From Adenophora triphylla var. japonica (Eukaryota; Streptophyta; Magnoliopsida; Asterales; Campanulaceae), in assembly GCA_022495995.1 (NCBI GenBank), contig JAFEMH010005402.1:100260-164259 (forward strand): a stretch of 64,000 nucleotides of DNA. The letters run 5' to 3'. The position numbers and the translations under genes are program-made. The number at the start of each line of letters is the position of its first letter. Position 1 is the stretch's first letter. Shown one piece after another: positions 46,401 to 58,460 of the stretch. The notes below the pieces were generated by a model. That model searched no databases. It was not told the origin of the DNA and was given only the letters and a program-made list of their open reading frames with translations.

Positions 46401-49400
46401 TAGTTCCCGGGAGCCCAAAAATGCGTGTACTACCCCCTTTGGGGAATCGAGAAATTTCGTAAATGGTGCTTTTCACCATGAAAACGACCTCCGTTTGAGC
46501 CAAATTTTTGGTGGGCGGATCCTTTCAAATGTTCTATAAGATTGGTTGAAAAAGGAGGGTATTTGGCTACTAGTTCGAGGGAGCCCAAAAATGCGTGTGC
46601 TACCCCCTTTGGGGAATCGGGAAATTTCGTAAATGGTGATTTTCACCATGAAAACGACCTCCGTTTGAGCCAAATTTTTGGTGGGATGATCCTTTCAAAT
46701 GTTCTATTGGATTGGTTGAAAAATGGATGGTATTTGGCTACTAGTTCCCGGGAGCCCAAAAATGCGTGTACTACCCCCTTTGGGGAATCGGGAAATTTCG
46801 TAAATGGTGCTTTTCACCATGAAAACGACCTCCGTTTGAGCCAAATTTTTGGTGGGCGGATCCTTTCAAATGTTCTATAAGATTGGTTGAAAAAAGGAGG
46901 GTATTTGGCTACTAGTTCGAGGGAGCCCAAAAATGCGTGTGCTACCCCCTTTGGGAATCGGGAAATTTCGTAAATGGTGATTTTCACCATGAAAACGACC
47001 TCCGTTTGAGCCAAATTTTTGGTGGGATGATCCTTTCAAATGTTCTATAATATTGGTTGAAAAAGGAAGGTATTTGGCTACTAGTTCGAGAGAGCCCAAA
47101 AATGCGTGTGCTACCCCCTTTGGGGAATCGGGAAATTTCGTAAATGGTGATTTTCACCATGAAAATGACCTCCGTTTGAGCCAAATTTTTGGTGGGATGA
47201 TCCTTTCAAATGTTCTATTGGATTGGTTGAAAAATGGATGGTATTTGGCTACTAGTTCTCGGGAGCCCAAAAATGCGTGTACTACCCCCTTTGGGGAATC
47301 GGAAAATTTCGTAAATGGTGCTTTTCACCATGAAAACGACCTCCGTTTGAGCCAAATTTTTGGTGGGATGATCCTTTCAAATTTTCTATTGGATTGGTTG
47401 AAAAATGGATGGTATTTGGCTACTAGTTCCCGGGAGCCCAAAAATGCGTGTGCTATATACCCCCTTTAAGGAATCGGGAAATTTCGTAAATGGTGCTTTT
47501 CACCACGAAAACGACCTCCGTTTGAGCCAAATTTTTGATGGGCCGATCCTTTCAAATGTTCGATAAGATTGGTTGAAAAAATGAGGGTATTTGGGTACTT
47601 GTTCGAGGGAGCCCAAAAATGCGTGTGCTACCCCCTTTAGGGAATCGGGAAATTTCGTAAATGGTGATTTTCAGCATGAAAACAACCTCCGTCCCTTTGG
47701 GGAATCGAGAAATTTAGTAAATGGTGCTTTTCACCATGAAAACGACCTCCGTTTGAGCCAAATTTTTGGTGGGCGGATCCTTTCAAATGTTCTATAATAT
47801 TGGTTGAAAAAGGAGGGTATTTGGCTACTAGTTCGAGGGAGCCCAAAAATGCGTGTGCTACCCCCTTTGGGGAATCGGGAAATTTCGTAAATGGTGATTT
47901 TCACCATGAAAACGACCTCCGTTTGAGCCAAATTTTTGGTGGGATGATCCTTTCAAATGTTCTATTGGATTGGTTGAAAAATGGATGGTATTTGGCTACT
48001 AGTTCCCGGGAGCCCAAAAATGCGTGTACTACCCCCTTTGGGGAATCGGGAAATTTCGTAAATGGTGCTTTTCACCATGAAAACGACCTCCGTTTGAGCC
48101 AAATTTTTGGTGGGCGGATCCTTTCAAATGTTCTATAAGATTGGTTGAAAAAGGAGGGTATTTGGCTACTAGTTCGAGGGAGCCCAAAAATGCGTGTGCT
48201 ACCCCCTTTGGGGAATCGGGAAATTTCGTAAATGGTGATTTTCACCATGAAAACGACCTCCGTTTGAGCCAAATTTTTGGTGGGATGATCCTTTCAAATG
48301 TTCTATTGGATTGGTTGAAAAATGGATGGTATTTGGCTACTAGTTCGAGGGAGCCCAAAAATGCGTGTGCTACCCCCTTTGGGGAATCGAGAAATTTCGT
48401 AAATGGTGATTTTCACCATGAAAATGACCTCCGTTTGAGCCAAATTTTTGGTGGGATGATCCTTTCAAATGTTCTATTGGATTGGTTGAAAAAAGGAGGG
48501 TATTTGGCTACTAGTTCGAGGGAGCCCAAAAATGCGTGTGCTACCCCCTTTGGGGAATCGGGAAATTTCGTAAATGGTGATTTTCACCATGAAAACGACC
48601 TCCGTTTGAGCCAAATTTTTGGTGGGATGATCCTTTCAAATGTTCTATTGGATTGGTTGAAAAATGGATGGTATTTGGCTACTAGTTCCCGGGAGCCCAA
48701 AAATGCGTGTACTACCCCCTTTGGGGAATCGGGAAATTTCGTAAATGGTGCTTTTCACCATGAAAACGACCTCCGTTTGAGCCAAATTTTTGGTGGGCGG
48801 ATCCTTTCAAATGTTCTATAAGATTGGTTGAAAAAGGAGGATATTTGTCTAATAGTTCGAAGGAGCCCAAAAATGCGTGTGCTACCCCCTTTGGGGAATT
48901 TCGTAAATGGTGATTTTCACCATGAAAACGACCTCCGTTTGAGCCAAATTTTTGGTGGGATGATCCTTTAAAATTTTCTATTGGATTGGTTGAAAAATGG
49001 ATGATATTTGGCTACTAGTTCGAGAGAGCCCAAAAATGCGTGTACTACCCCCTTTAGGGAATCGGGAAATTTCGTAAATGGTGCTTTTCACCATGAAAAC
49101 GACCTCCGTTTGAGCCAAATTTTTGGTGGGCGGATCCTTTTAAATGTTCTATAAGATTGATTAAAAAAAGGAGGGTATTTGGCTACTAGTTCCCGGGAGC
49201 CCAAAAATGCGTGTACTACCCCCTTTAGGGAATCGGGAAATTTCGTAAATGGTGCTTTTCACCATGAAAACGACCTCCGTTTGAGCCAAATTTTTGGTGG
49301 GCGGATCCTTTCAAATGTTCTATAAGGTTGGCTGAAAAAAGGAGGGTATTTGGCTAATAGTTCGAAGGAGCCAAAAAATGCGTGTGCTACCCCCTTTGGG

Positions 49401-52400
49401 GAATCGGGAAATTTCGTAAATGGCGATTTTCACCATGAAAACGACCTCCGTTTGAGCCAAATTTTTGGTGGGATGATCCTTTCAAATTTTCTATTGGATT
49501 GGTTGAAAAATGGATGATATTTGGTTACTAGTTCCCGGGAGCCCAAAAATCCCCTTTGGGGAATCGGGAAATTTTGTAAATTGTGCTTTCCACCATGAAA
49601 ACGACCTCCGTTTGAGCCAAATTTTTGGTGGGCGGATCCTTTCAAATGTTCTATAATATTGGTTGAATAAAGGAAGGGTATTTGGCTACTAGTTCTAGTG
49701 AGCCCAAAAATACGTGTGCTACCTCCTTTGGGGAATCGGGAAATTTCGTAAATGGTGTTTTTTCACCATGAAAACAACCTCTGTTTGAGCCAAATTTTTG
49801 GTGGGATGATCCTTTCAAATGTTCTATTGGATTGGTTGAAAAATGGATGGTATTTGGCTACTAGCTCCCGGGAGCCCAAAAATGCGTGTACTACCCCCTT
49901 TGGGGAATCGAGAAATTTCGTAAATGGTACTTTTCACCATAAAAATGACCTCCGTTTGAGCCAAATTTTTGGTGGGCGGATCCTTTCAAATGTTCTATAA
50001 GATTGGTTGAATAAAGGAGAGTATTTGGCTATTAGTTCGAGGGAGCCCAAAAATGCGTGTGCTACCCCCTTTGGGGAATCGGGAAATTTCGTAAATGGTG
50101 ATTTCACCATGAAAATGACCTCCGTTTGAGCCAAATTTTTGGTGGGATGATCCTTTCAAATGTTCTATTGGATTGGTTGAAAAATGGATGGTATTTGGCT
50201 ACTAGTTCCCGGGAGCCCAAAAATGCGTGTACTACCTCCGGGAAATTTCGTAAATGGTGCTTTTGACCATGAAAACGACCTCCGTTTGAGCCAAATTTTT
50301 GGTGGGCGGATCATTTTAAATGTTCTATAAGTTTGGTTGAAAAAAGGAGGATATTTGGCTACTAGTTCGAGGGAGCCCAAAAATGCGTGTGCAACCCTCT
50401 TTGGGGAATCATGAAATTTCGTAAATGGTGCTTTTCACCATGAAAACGACCTCCGTTTGATCCAAATTTTTGGTGGGCGGATCCTTTCAAATGTTCCATA
50501 AGGTTGGTTGAAAAAAGGATGGTATTTGGCTACTAGTTCGAGGGAGCCCAAAAAATGCGTGTGCTACCCCCCTTTGAGGAATCGGGAAATTTCGTAAATG
50601 GTGATTTTCACCATGAAAACGACCTCCGTTTGAGCCAAATTTTTTGTGGGAGGATCCTTTCGAATTTTGTATTGGATTGGTTGAAAAATGGTTGGTATTT
50701 GGGTACTAGTTCCCGGGAGCCCAAAAATCCCCTTTGGGGAATCGAGAAATTTCGTAAATGGTGCTTTTCACCATGAAAACGACCTCCGTTTGAGCCAAAT
50801 TTTTGGTGGGCGGATCCTTTTAAATGTTTTATAAGATTGATTGAAAAAAGGAAGGGTATTTGGCTGCTAGTTCGAGGGAGCCCAAAAATGCATGTGCTAC
50901 CCCCTTTGGGGAATCGGGAAATTTCGTAAATGGTGATTTTAACCATGAAAACGACCTCCGTTTGAGCCAAATTTTTGGTGGGATGATCCTTTCAAATTTT
51001 CTATTGGTTTGGCTGAAAAATGGATGGTATTTGGTTAATTGTTCCTGGGAGCCCAAAAATGCGTGTACTACCCCCTTTGGGGAATCGGGAAATTTCGTAA
51101 ATGGTGCTTTTCACCATGAAAATGACCTCCGTTTGAGCCAAATTTTTGGTGGGATGATCCTTTCAAATTTTCTATTGGATTGGTTGAAAAATGGATGGTA
51201 TTTGGTTACTAGTTCCCGGGAGCCCAAAAATCCCCTTTGGGGAATCGGAAAATTTCGTAAATGGTGCTTTTCACCATGAAAACGATCTCCATTTGAGCCA
51301 AAATTTTGGTGGGCGAATCCTTTCAAATGTTCTATAATATCGGTTGAAAAAAGGAAGGGTATTTGGCTACTAGTTCGAGGGAGCCCAAAAATGCGTGTGC
51401 TACCCCCTTTGGGGAATCGAGAAATTTCGTAAATGGTGATTTTTCACCATGAAAACGACCTCCGTTTGAGCCAAATTTTTGGTGGGATGATCCTTTCAAA
51501 TGTTCTATTGGATTGGTTGAAAAATGGATGGTATTTGGCTACTAGTTCCCGGGAGCCCAAAAATGCGTGTACTACCCCTATGGGGAATCGGGAAATTTCG
51601 TAAATGGTGATTTTAACCATGAAAACGACCTCCGTTTGAGCCAAATTTTTTGGGGGGATGATCCTTTCAAATTTTCTATTGGATTGGTTGAAAACCGACG
51701 GTATTTGGCTACTAGTTCCCGGGGGCCCAAAAATGCGTGTACTATACCCCCTTTAAGGAATCGGGAAATTTCGTAAATGGTGCTTTTCACCATGAAAACG
51801 ACCTCCGTTTGAGCCAAATTTTTGGTGGGCGGATCCTTTCAAATGTTCGATAAGATTGGTTGAAAAAATGAGGGTATTTGGCTACTTGTTCGAGGGAGCC
51901 CAAAAATGCGTGTGCTACCCCCTTTAGGGAATCGGGAAATTTCGTAAATGGTGATTTTCAGCATGAAAACAACCTCCGTTTGAGCCATATTTTTGGTGGG
52001 ATGATCCTTTCAAATGTTCTATTGGATTGGTTGAAAAATGGATGGTATTTGGCTACTAGCTCCCGGGAGCCCAAAAATGCGTGTACTACCCCCTTTGGGA
52101 AATCGAAAAATTTCGTAAATGGTGCTTTTCACCATGAAAATGACCTCCGTTTGAGCCAAATTTTTGGTGGGAGGATCATTTCAAATGTTCTATAAGATTG
52201 GTTGAAAAAGGAGGGTATTTGGCTACTAGTTCGAGGGAGCCCAAAAATGCGTGTGCTACCCCCCTTTGGGGAATCGGGAAATTTCGTAAATGGTGATTTT
52301 CACCATGAAAACGACCTCCGTTTGAGCCAAATTTTTGGTGGGATGATCCTTTCAAATTTTCTATTGGATTGGTTGAAAAATGAATGGTATTTGGCTACTA

Positions 52401-54069
52401 GTTTCCGGGAGCCCAAAAATCCCCTTTGGGGAATCGAGAAATTTCGTAAATGGTGCTTTTCTCCAAGAAAACGACCTCCGTTTGAGCCAAATTTTTGGTG
52501 GGCGGATCCTTTCAAATGTTCTACAAGATTGGTTGAAAAAAGGAAGGGTATTTGGCTACTAGTTCGAGGGAGCCCAAAAATGCGTGTTCTACCCCCTTTG
52601 GGGAATCGGGAAATTTCGTAAATGGTGATTTTTCACCATGAAAACGACCTCCGTTTGAGCCAAATTTTTGGTGGGATGATCCTTTCAAATGTTCTATTGG
52701 ATAGGTTGAAAAATGGATGGTATTTGGCTACTAGTTCTCGGGAGCCCAAAACTGCGTGTACTAACCCCTTTGGGGAATCAGAAAATTTCGTAAATGGAGC
52801 TTTTCACCATGAAAACGACCTCCGTTTGAGCCAAATTTTTGGTGGGCAGATCCTTTCAAATGTTCTATAAGATTGGTTGAAAAAAGGAAGGGTATTTGGC
52901 TACTAGTTCGAGGGAGCCCAAAAATGCGTGTGCTACCCCCTTTGGGGAATCGTGAAATTTCGTAAATGGTGATTTTAACCATGAAAACCACCTCCGTTTG
53001 AGCCAAATTTTTGTTGGGATGATCCTTTCAAATTTTCTATTGGATTGTTTGTAAAATGGATGGTATTTGGCTACTAATTCCCGGGAGCCCAAAAATGCGT
53101 GTACTATATACCCCCTTTAAGGAATCGGGAAATTTCGCAAATGGTGCTTTTCACCATGAAAACGACCTCCGTTTGAGCCAAATTTTTGGTGGGAGGATCC
53201 TTTCAAATTTTAGATAAGATTGGTTGAAAAAATGAAGGTATTTGGCTACTTGTTCGAGGGAGCCCAAAATGCGTGTGCTACGCCCTTTATGGAATCGGGA
53301 AATTTCGTAAATGGTGATTTTTCACCATGAAAATGACCTCCGTTTGAGCCAAATTTTTGGTGGGATGATCCTTTCAAATGTTCTATTGGATTGGTTGAAA
53401 AATGGATGGTATTTGGCTACTAGTTCCCGTGAGCCCAAAAATGCGTGTACTACCCCTTTGGGGAATCGGGAAATTTCGTAAATGGTGCTTTTCAACATGA
53501 AAACGACCTCCTTTTGAGCTAACGTTTTGGTGGGCTGATCCTTTCAAATGCTCTATAAGATTGGTTGAAAAAAGGAGGGCATTTGGCTTCTAGTTCGAGG
53601 GAGCCCAAAAATGCGTGTGCTACCCCCTTTGGGGAATCGGGAAATTTCATAAATGGTGATTTTAACCATGAAAACGACCTCCGTTTGAGCCAAATTTTTG
53701 GTGGGATGATCCTTTCAAATTTTCTATTGGATTGGTTGAAAAATGGATGGTATTTGGCTACTAGTTCCCGGGAGCCCAAAATTGCGTGTACTATATATAC
53801 CCCCTTCTAGGAATCGGAAAATTTCGTAAATGGTGCTTTTCACCAAGAAAACGACCTCCGTTTGAGCCAAATTTTTGGTGGGCGGATCCTTTCAAATGTT
53901 CGATAAGATTGGTTGAAAAAATGAGGGTATTTGGCCCCCTTTGAGGAATCGGGAAATTTCGTAAATGGTGCTTTTCACCATGAAAACGACCTCCGTTTGA
54001 GCCAAATTTTTGGTGGCGGATCCTTTCAAATGTTCTACAAGATTGGTTGAAAAAAGGAAGGGTATTTGG
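37446..54069. repeat. Satellite array, ~171-bp monomer, ~97 copies
   Basis: Head-to-tail copies with core words GAAATTTCGTAAATGGTG, TTTCACCATGAAAACGACC, TTTGAGCCAAATTTTTGGTG, GATCCTTTCAAATGTTCTAT and GAGCCCAAAAATGCGTGT. Spacing of the TTTCACCA word around 44.9-45.5 kb is 171, 171 and 171 bases. Subfamily A has GGGATGATCC, CTATTGGATTGG, AAATGGATGG and TTCCCGGGAG. Subfamily B has GGGCGGATCC, CTATAAGATTGG, AAAGGAGGG and TTCGAGGGAG. A and B alternate through much of 41.8-54 kb, giving 342-bp dimers. The left zone (37.4-41.8 kb) uses a third variant set (GTGCCCGAGAGCC). Because 171 is 3 x 57, long chance frames stay open on both strands; they are not genes. Confidence 0.98.
41086..41757 (-). repeat. 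Inverted block within the satellite
   Basis: Orientation flips at 41086 (GAGAGCCC|AATCCAATAGAAC) and returns at about 41757 (CCAATAGAACAG|TTGAAAAATGG). About four monomers are reversed. Confidence 0.9.
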
Positions 54070-54108
54070 TGTTAATGTTAGATCATGTGTTGTCATGAAT
54101 GTCATCCC

Positions 54109-54174
54109 AAGTGTTGCAAACCAGTGTTGCCACTGGTGTTGCCAAAAGTGTTGCCATTTGGAATTGGCGACACT
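54109..54174. repeat. GTGTTGCC motif cluster, 5' LTR
   Basis: Four direct GTGTTGC(C) words, then the inverted GGCGACACT. Confidence 0.8.
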
Positions 54175-54541
54175 GAGTTAGTTACTGTATTTTTCACAAA
54201 TATTAATGGGTAAATTAATGTTTATATAACAGTAGTTAGTCACCTTAAAATGAGCTTGAAATCAGCAACAGAAACAGCCCAGGCGTTAATCACGAAGAGG
54301 AGAAGAAATTAACAAATAAACATGTGTTTATTCGTTTAATTGATGACCAAGCCAGGAGATATTTTATTCAGCTATTACGGGGAGAACAAGTCGAGTACAA
54401 GGCAACCAAAGCTAAGAGGTACAAGCAAGAGAAGCAAGAGAAGACTAGGTCTCCTACAAAAGAGGCGAGTGGCATAAATGGAGGAAACAAACTCCAAAGC
54501 TGTTAGGCGATCATTTGAGTAGGCTCCAAGACTTTGTGGCC

Positions 54542-54549
54542 TATAAATA
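54542..54549 (+). promoter_or_regulatory. TATA box in the copia 5' LTR
   Basis: TATAAATA about midway in the LTR, where the U3/R boundary is expected. Confidence 0.6.
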
Positions 54550-54623
54550 GTGCGGTGGATCTTCATTGAAGATCATCCAATTCGTAAAACGCAAATCCGC
54601 ACAAGAAAAGTAGAATCGCTCTC

Positions 54624-54653
54624 AAGTGTTGCCATTCGGTGTCGGCAACACTT
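54624..54653. repeat. Palindromic insert P2, 5' LTR
   Basis: AAGTGTTGCC and GGCAACACTT are perfect 10-bp arms around a 10-base loop. Confidence 0.9.
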
Positions 54654-55052
54654 TGTCCAACACTCGAATATTTCATATAGATTTTTATATTTTTGTGAGG
54701 TTTTTGAGTGTTTATTTCTTGAGAGAATTCGTGTATGTTGTTCCTTATATCGGGGTTCGTTTATCATTAAGGAACAACCTCGACCTTGTATTGAATTCAT
54801 ATTATTAATAGAAAGGTCTTGCCTTTTAGGCACCCATCAAGTTATATATTTATATAACTTGATAAAAATTATATTCTTGTGTATTGCTTTAATATTTCCG
54901 CTGCAAATTATATTTATTTCTATTGATTTGTGCTTTTCTAGAATTGGTGAAAGTGTCGTCGTTAGTGTCATTAACACTAAGGACAACACCGTGAGTTTCA
55001 TCTCACCTTGTGAGTTTCGTCTCATAAGTTCTTAGCCATAGACAATTTCAAT

Positions 55053-55064
55053 TGGTATCGAGCC
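55053..55064 (+). other. Primer-binding site, tRNA-Met type
   Basis: TGGTATCGAGCC is a slightly altered form of the usual TGGTATCAGAGC, two bases after the LTR. Confidence 0.75.
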
Positions 55065-56228
55065 TAGCACTTGATATACTAAGTGTTTAGATCCTTTTGT
55101 CATGGCTTATGATCCTGCAAACCCTAATCAAAAGAGATTACCGGTTTTAGACGGATCTAATTATGCTTATTGGAAGATTCGCCTACGCTCGCATATCAAA
55201 TCAATTGATCTTCGGGCTTGGCGATCTATTTTAAATGGTTATTCTGTTCCAATGCTTCCTCCGGATGACGATGGTGACGTTGAGTCAAACCTGAATTCGA
55301 GTGGACAATTGAAGAGAATAATCTTGCTAGTTTCAATGAAAAGGCACTGAATGCCATCTATGAATGGGTTGACATGCATATGTTCAAACTCATTCAAAAT
55401 AGTCCCTCTGCAAAGATGCTTGGGATACTTTACAAAGATTTTGTGAAGGAGATGGCGAGTGTCAGAAACAAAGCTTAGAGGTCTCACTAGTAGATTTGAA
55501 AGATTAAGAATGGGTGAAAACGAAGACATCTCGTCTTATTTTGAAAAGTTGATTGATATTTCAAATGCTTGTCAAGTATTAGGGAGCCTTTTACAAATAA
55601 ACAACTTGTTTCAAAAGCTATTCGTACTCTTCCCGAACGTTTTAATATTAAAGTTTCAGCTATTGAAGAGGCCCATAATCTTTCAACAATGGACATCAAC
55701 TCCTTAATGAGTATTTTGAAAAACTTTGAGTTGAATCTCAATGAACAAACGGAGGCTTCTAAAGGCAAGAATATTGCCTTAAAAGTCGAATCTTCGGACA
55801 CATGTGTGGACGATGAAGATGAAGTCTTCGAGGAGTTAGATGAAAATACTAGTGTAGCTTTACTTGCAAAGAGATATAATTCTATGGTTAGAAAATTTAA
55901 CAAAGTGCGAGGTAAAGGCTAAGGACCAAACGGCCAAAACCTTTAGTTTTGTGCCAAGGAGAAGTCCTCCTCCAAATCAAAAGGATATCCCACCAAGGCG
56001 TGCATCCTCGGAAAAGATCCGGTCCGATCCTAAGTACATTGAATCTATTCAATGTCATGCTTGTTCCGGTTGGGGTCACTATGCCAATGAATGTGCTAAC
56101 ACCTTGAGAAAGGCGGGCAAAAACTTGTGGGTATCTCTTAGTGATGGAGAGGAGGAAGGAACGGAGAAAGAAGAACAGACGGAGCAAGTAGTCATGATGG
56201 CCACGGTAGAGGAGCTACCTTCGGCGAG

Positions 56229-56345
56229 AGTGTTACTTCAAGTGTCGTTACAGATTTGACAACACTTGACACAACATTGGTGACTTCTTCGGAAAGTGTT
56301 GCCCCAAGTGTCGTCCGAGGAATTGGCAACACTTGGCACAACACT
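56229..56345. repeat. Two palindromic inserts (P3a, P3b), gag
   Basis: 56229-56278 and 56294-56345. P3b has arms AGTGTTGCCCCAAGTGTCG and TTGGCAACACTTGGCACAAC (partly mismatched). They lie between the zinc knuckle and the coiled coil; P3a contains the in-frame stop. Confidence 0.85.
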
Positions 56346-56906
56346 CAGCGGGTATGATTCTTTAAATGATCTTAATTTGCATGGTTCAACTGATTTAAAT
56401 TCGGAAGAGATTATAGAGGATGATCTTGATAAAGATGAACTTATTTGTGAATTAAAAAACCTCTATAAATCTCTCCTCGTGGAATGGAAAAAGGAGAATA
56501 AGATGGTGGTTTTCTTGAAAAAGGAAAATCGGGATCTTAAGAACTCCTTGACTCGGCTAGAAGCTCAACTCGGTAGGAGAGACTTGGATCTTGATAAAAT
56601 CAAGGCCAAACTCAACCTAGCCGAATCCACCTTCAAAAAACTCAACACGAGTTCATCCAAATTGGATGAAATACTCAAATTGAGTAAGCCTCTAAAGGCT
56701 GGTCTTGGGTTCCAAGAATCACTTGAAAGTATTACCTCTTCCTTGTTTGATGTTGAAACTAAAAATTGTTTTGTAAAAGAGCGTGTCAAGGAAAAGGGTA
56801 GCACTCCTAGTGATTCCTCGATCAATCCAATGAGTGTGAATCTGTCACAAAGCTGGACATTTAAAACCGGATTGCATTTTCCTACAAAAGAAAATGTCCG
56901 GTCTTC

Positions 56907-56956
56907 AAGTGTCGCCTCAAGTGTCGCCGGTTTCTCGGGGCAACACTTATGGCAAC
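56907..56956. repeat. Palindromic insert P4, gag-protease junction
   Basis: AAGTGTCGCCTCAAGTGTCG, then GGGCAACACTTATGGCAAC. The gag frame ends and the protease frame begins across it. Confidence 0.85.
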
Positions 56957-57039
56957 GGTGAACGAGAAATCCAGATTTTCAAAAAAGGGTTGGTTACCCA
57001 AGGAAAAGCGAAATGCTATGTTGTTTATACGGCCTTAAG

Positions 57040-57360
57040 GACTAACATTGCGGGAACTTGGTACTTTGATAGTGGTTGTTCACGTCATATAGTGGTACAA
57101 AATCATTCCTAGCAGTACCAACCTATTCAAGGAGGCTCGGTGACTTATGGTGGTGGAGGCAAGAGTGAAATAGTTGGTAAAGGAACCTTTGGATATTGTT
57201 GGTTTTCCTCCTTTGAAAAATGTCTTGCACGTAGATGGTTTACTTGCTAATTTAATTAGCATTAGCCAACTATGTGATGACAATTTGGAGGTAAAATTCA
57301 ATAAAAATACACGTGAAGTGTTTGATAACACTAACTTTTGTGTCATATTGGAATAAGATC
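57040..57360 (+). pseudogene. Protease of the SIRE-like element
   Basis: The retropepsin active site GTWYFDSGCSRHIV is near 57050-57100, followed by a stop at 57110. The rest (VGFPPLKNVLHVDGLLANLI) continues in another frame. Confidence 0.75.
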
Positions 57361-58360
57361 AAGTGATAATTGCTATACGGTTGGTAATAAATCGGTGTGC
57401 AATTTGACAAAACTTGATGATATTAGGTTATGGCATCAAAAGTTAGGTCATTCTCATTATAGGAATCTTGAGAAGATTATCAAACATAATGCCGTCAAAG
57501 GTGTTCCTAAACTAGACCTCAAAAACACCGTGATGTGTGGTGGCTGTCAAAAGGGTAAGCAAACTCGTGTTGCTCACGGTGTTGAACAACACAATGAGCA
57601 ACACTCGGGAACAACACATTGTTTTCGGCTTCTACATATGGACTTGATGGGTCCTATTGAGGTAGAAAGCTTGGGAGGTAAGAAGTATGTTTATGTGATA
57701 GTTGATGATTTTTCTAGGTTTACGTGGGTGTATTTCTTAAGAGAAAAATGCTGAAACTTTTGATAAATTTACTCACTTAGTCTCTAAAATCAAAAACATG
57801 TTTTGTTCTCCTATTTTTCGAATAAGATCGGATCATGGTAGAGAATTTGAAAACATCTCCTTTTCTACTTTTTGTAGTAAAAGGGGATACACCATGAGTT
57901 TTCGGCACCCAAAACACCACAACAAAATGGTGTTCTTTGAAAGGAAAAATAGGACTTTAATGGAAATGGCTCGTGTTATGCTAATTGCTAGAAATATTTC
58001 TAAAGGTTTTTGGGCCGAAGCATTAAACACGGCTTGTCACACTACAAATAGAGTTTTCTTAAGACCGGTACAACTATGACACCCTATGAGATTTTAAATG
58101 GAAAGAAACCTACGGTTCACTATTTTCATGTGTTTGGGTGTTTGTGCTACATTTTAAATGGCCAAGGGAATACTTAGGAAAACTTGATTCTAAGAGTGAC
58201 AAAGCCATCTTTCTTGGCTACTCTCAAAACAGTCATGCTTATCGTGTCTATAATTTGAGGTTAAAAGTGATTCAAGAATCGGTAAATATTGAATTTAACG
58301 ATTACTTGAGTGCCACGAGAGAACCGGTGATGATATACCTCGGACTCTACTAGAAGAAGT
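57338..58360 (+). pseudogene. Integrase of the SIRE-like element, broken
   Basis: The HHCC zinc part is present (LWHQKLGHSHYRNLEKI, then CGGCQKGKQ), then a palindromic insert, then the catalytic core: LLHMDLMGPIEV (first Asp), IRSDHGREFEN (second Asp) and FERKNRTLMEMARVML (Glu). Where active copies usually show a QNGVVERKN-type motif, this one has a changed stretch before the Glu. Stops or shifts occur near 57753, 57790 and 58078, and the C-terminal part (KAIFLGYSQNSHAYRVYN) is again in a new frame. Confidence 0.8.
57567..57617. repeat. Palindromic insert P5, integrase
   Basis: GTGTTGCTCACGGTGTTG, then GAGCAACACTCGGGAACAAC. It sits between the zinc domain and the catalytic core in an open frame. 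Confidence 0.75.
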
Positions 58361-58412
58361 CGAACAAAGGGCTGGAACAGAATGCGATTCAGCCATTGCG
58401 GCCACGAGATTC

Positions 58413-58460
58413 AAGTGTTGCTCCAAGTGTCGCCCCTGAAATGGCAACACGAGGCAACAC
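58413..58460. repeat. Palindromic insert P6, integrase-RT junction
   Basis: AAGTGTTGCTCCAAGTGTCG, then GGCAACACGAGGCAACAC. Confidence 0.85.

Larger units (their letters stand above)
54070..55050 (+). repeat. 5' LTR of the copia element
   Basis: Starts TGTTAATGTTAGATC and ends CAATTTCA before the primer site. Its first ~380 bp reappear from 63621. Confidence 0.88.
55102..56961 (+). pseudogene. gag of the SIRE-like element, broken
   Basis: Starts MAYDPANPNQKRLPVLDGSN at 55102. The UBN2-type gag fold follows in several frames (SNYAYWKIRLRSH; LTSRFERLRMGENEDISSYF; TNKQLVSKAIRTLPERF). A CCHC zinc knuckle CHACSGWGHYANEC lies near 56056. Then comes a coiled-coil half (LEAQLGRRDLDLDKIKAKLN). Breaks include frameshifts near 55305, 55450, 55590 and 55920 and a stop at 56257. 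Gag would form the particle and bind RNA. Palindromic inserts sit between knuckle and coiled coil and at the 3' end. Confidence 0.8.

Noticed and set aside
38132..53810. Dozens of 60-226-codon open frames on both strands with a repeated peptide
   Set aside because: They are translations of the 171-bp satellite, which stays open because the unit is a multiple of three. Frames overlap on both strands and have no recognised domain.
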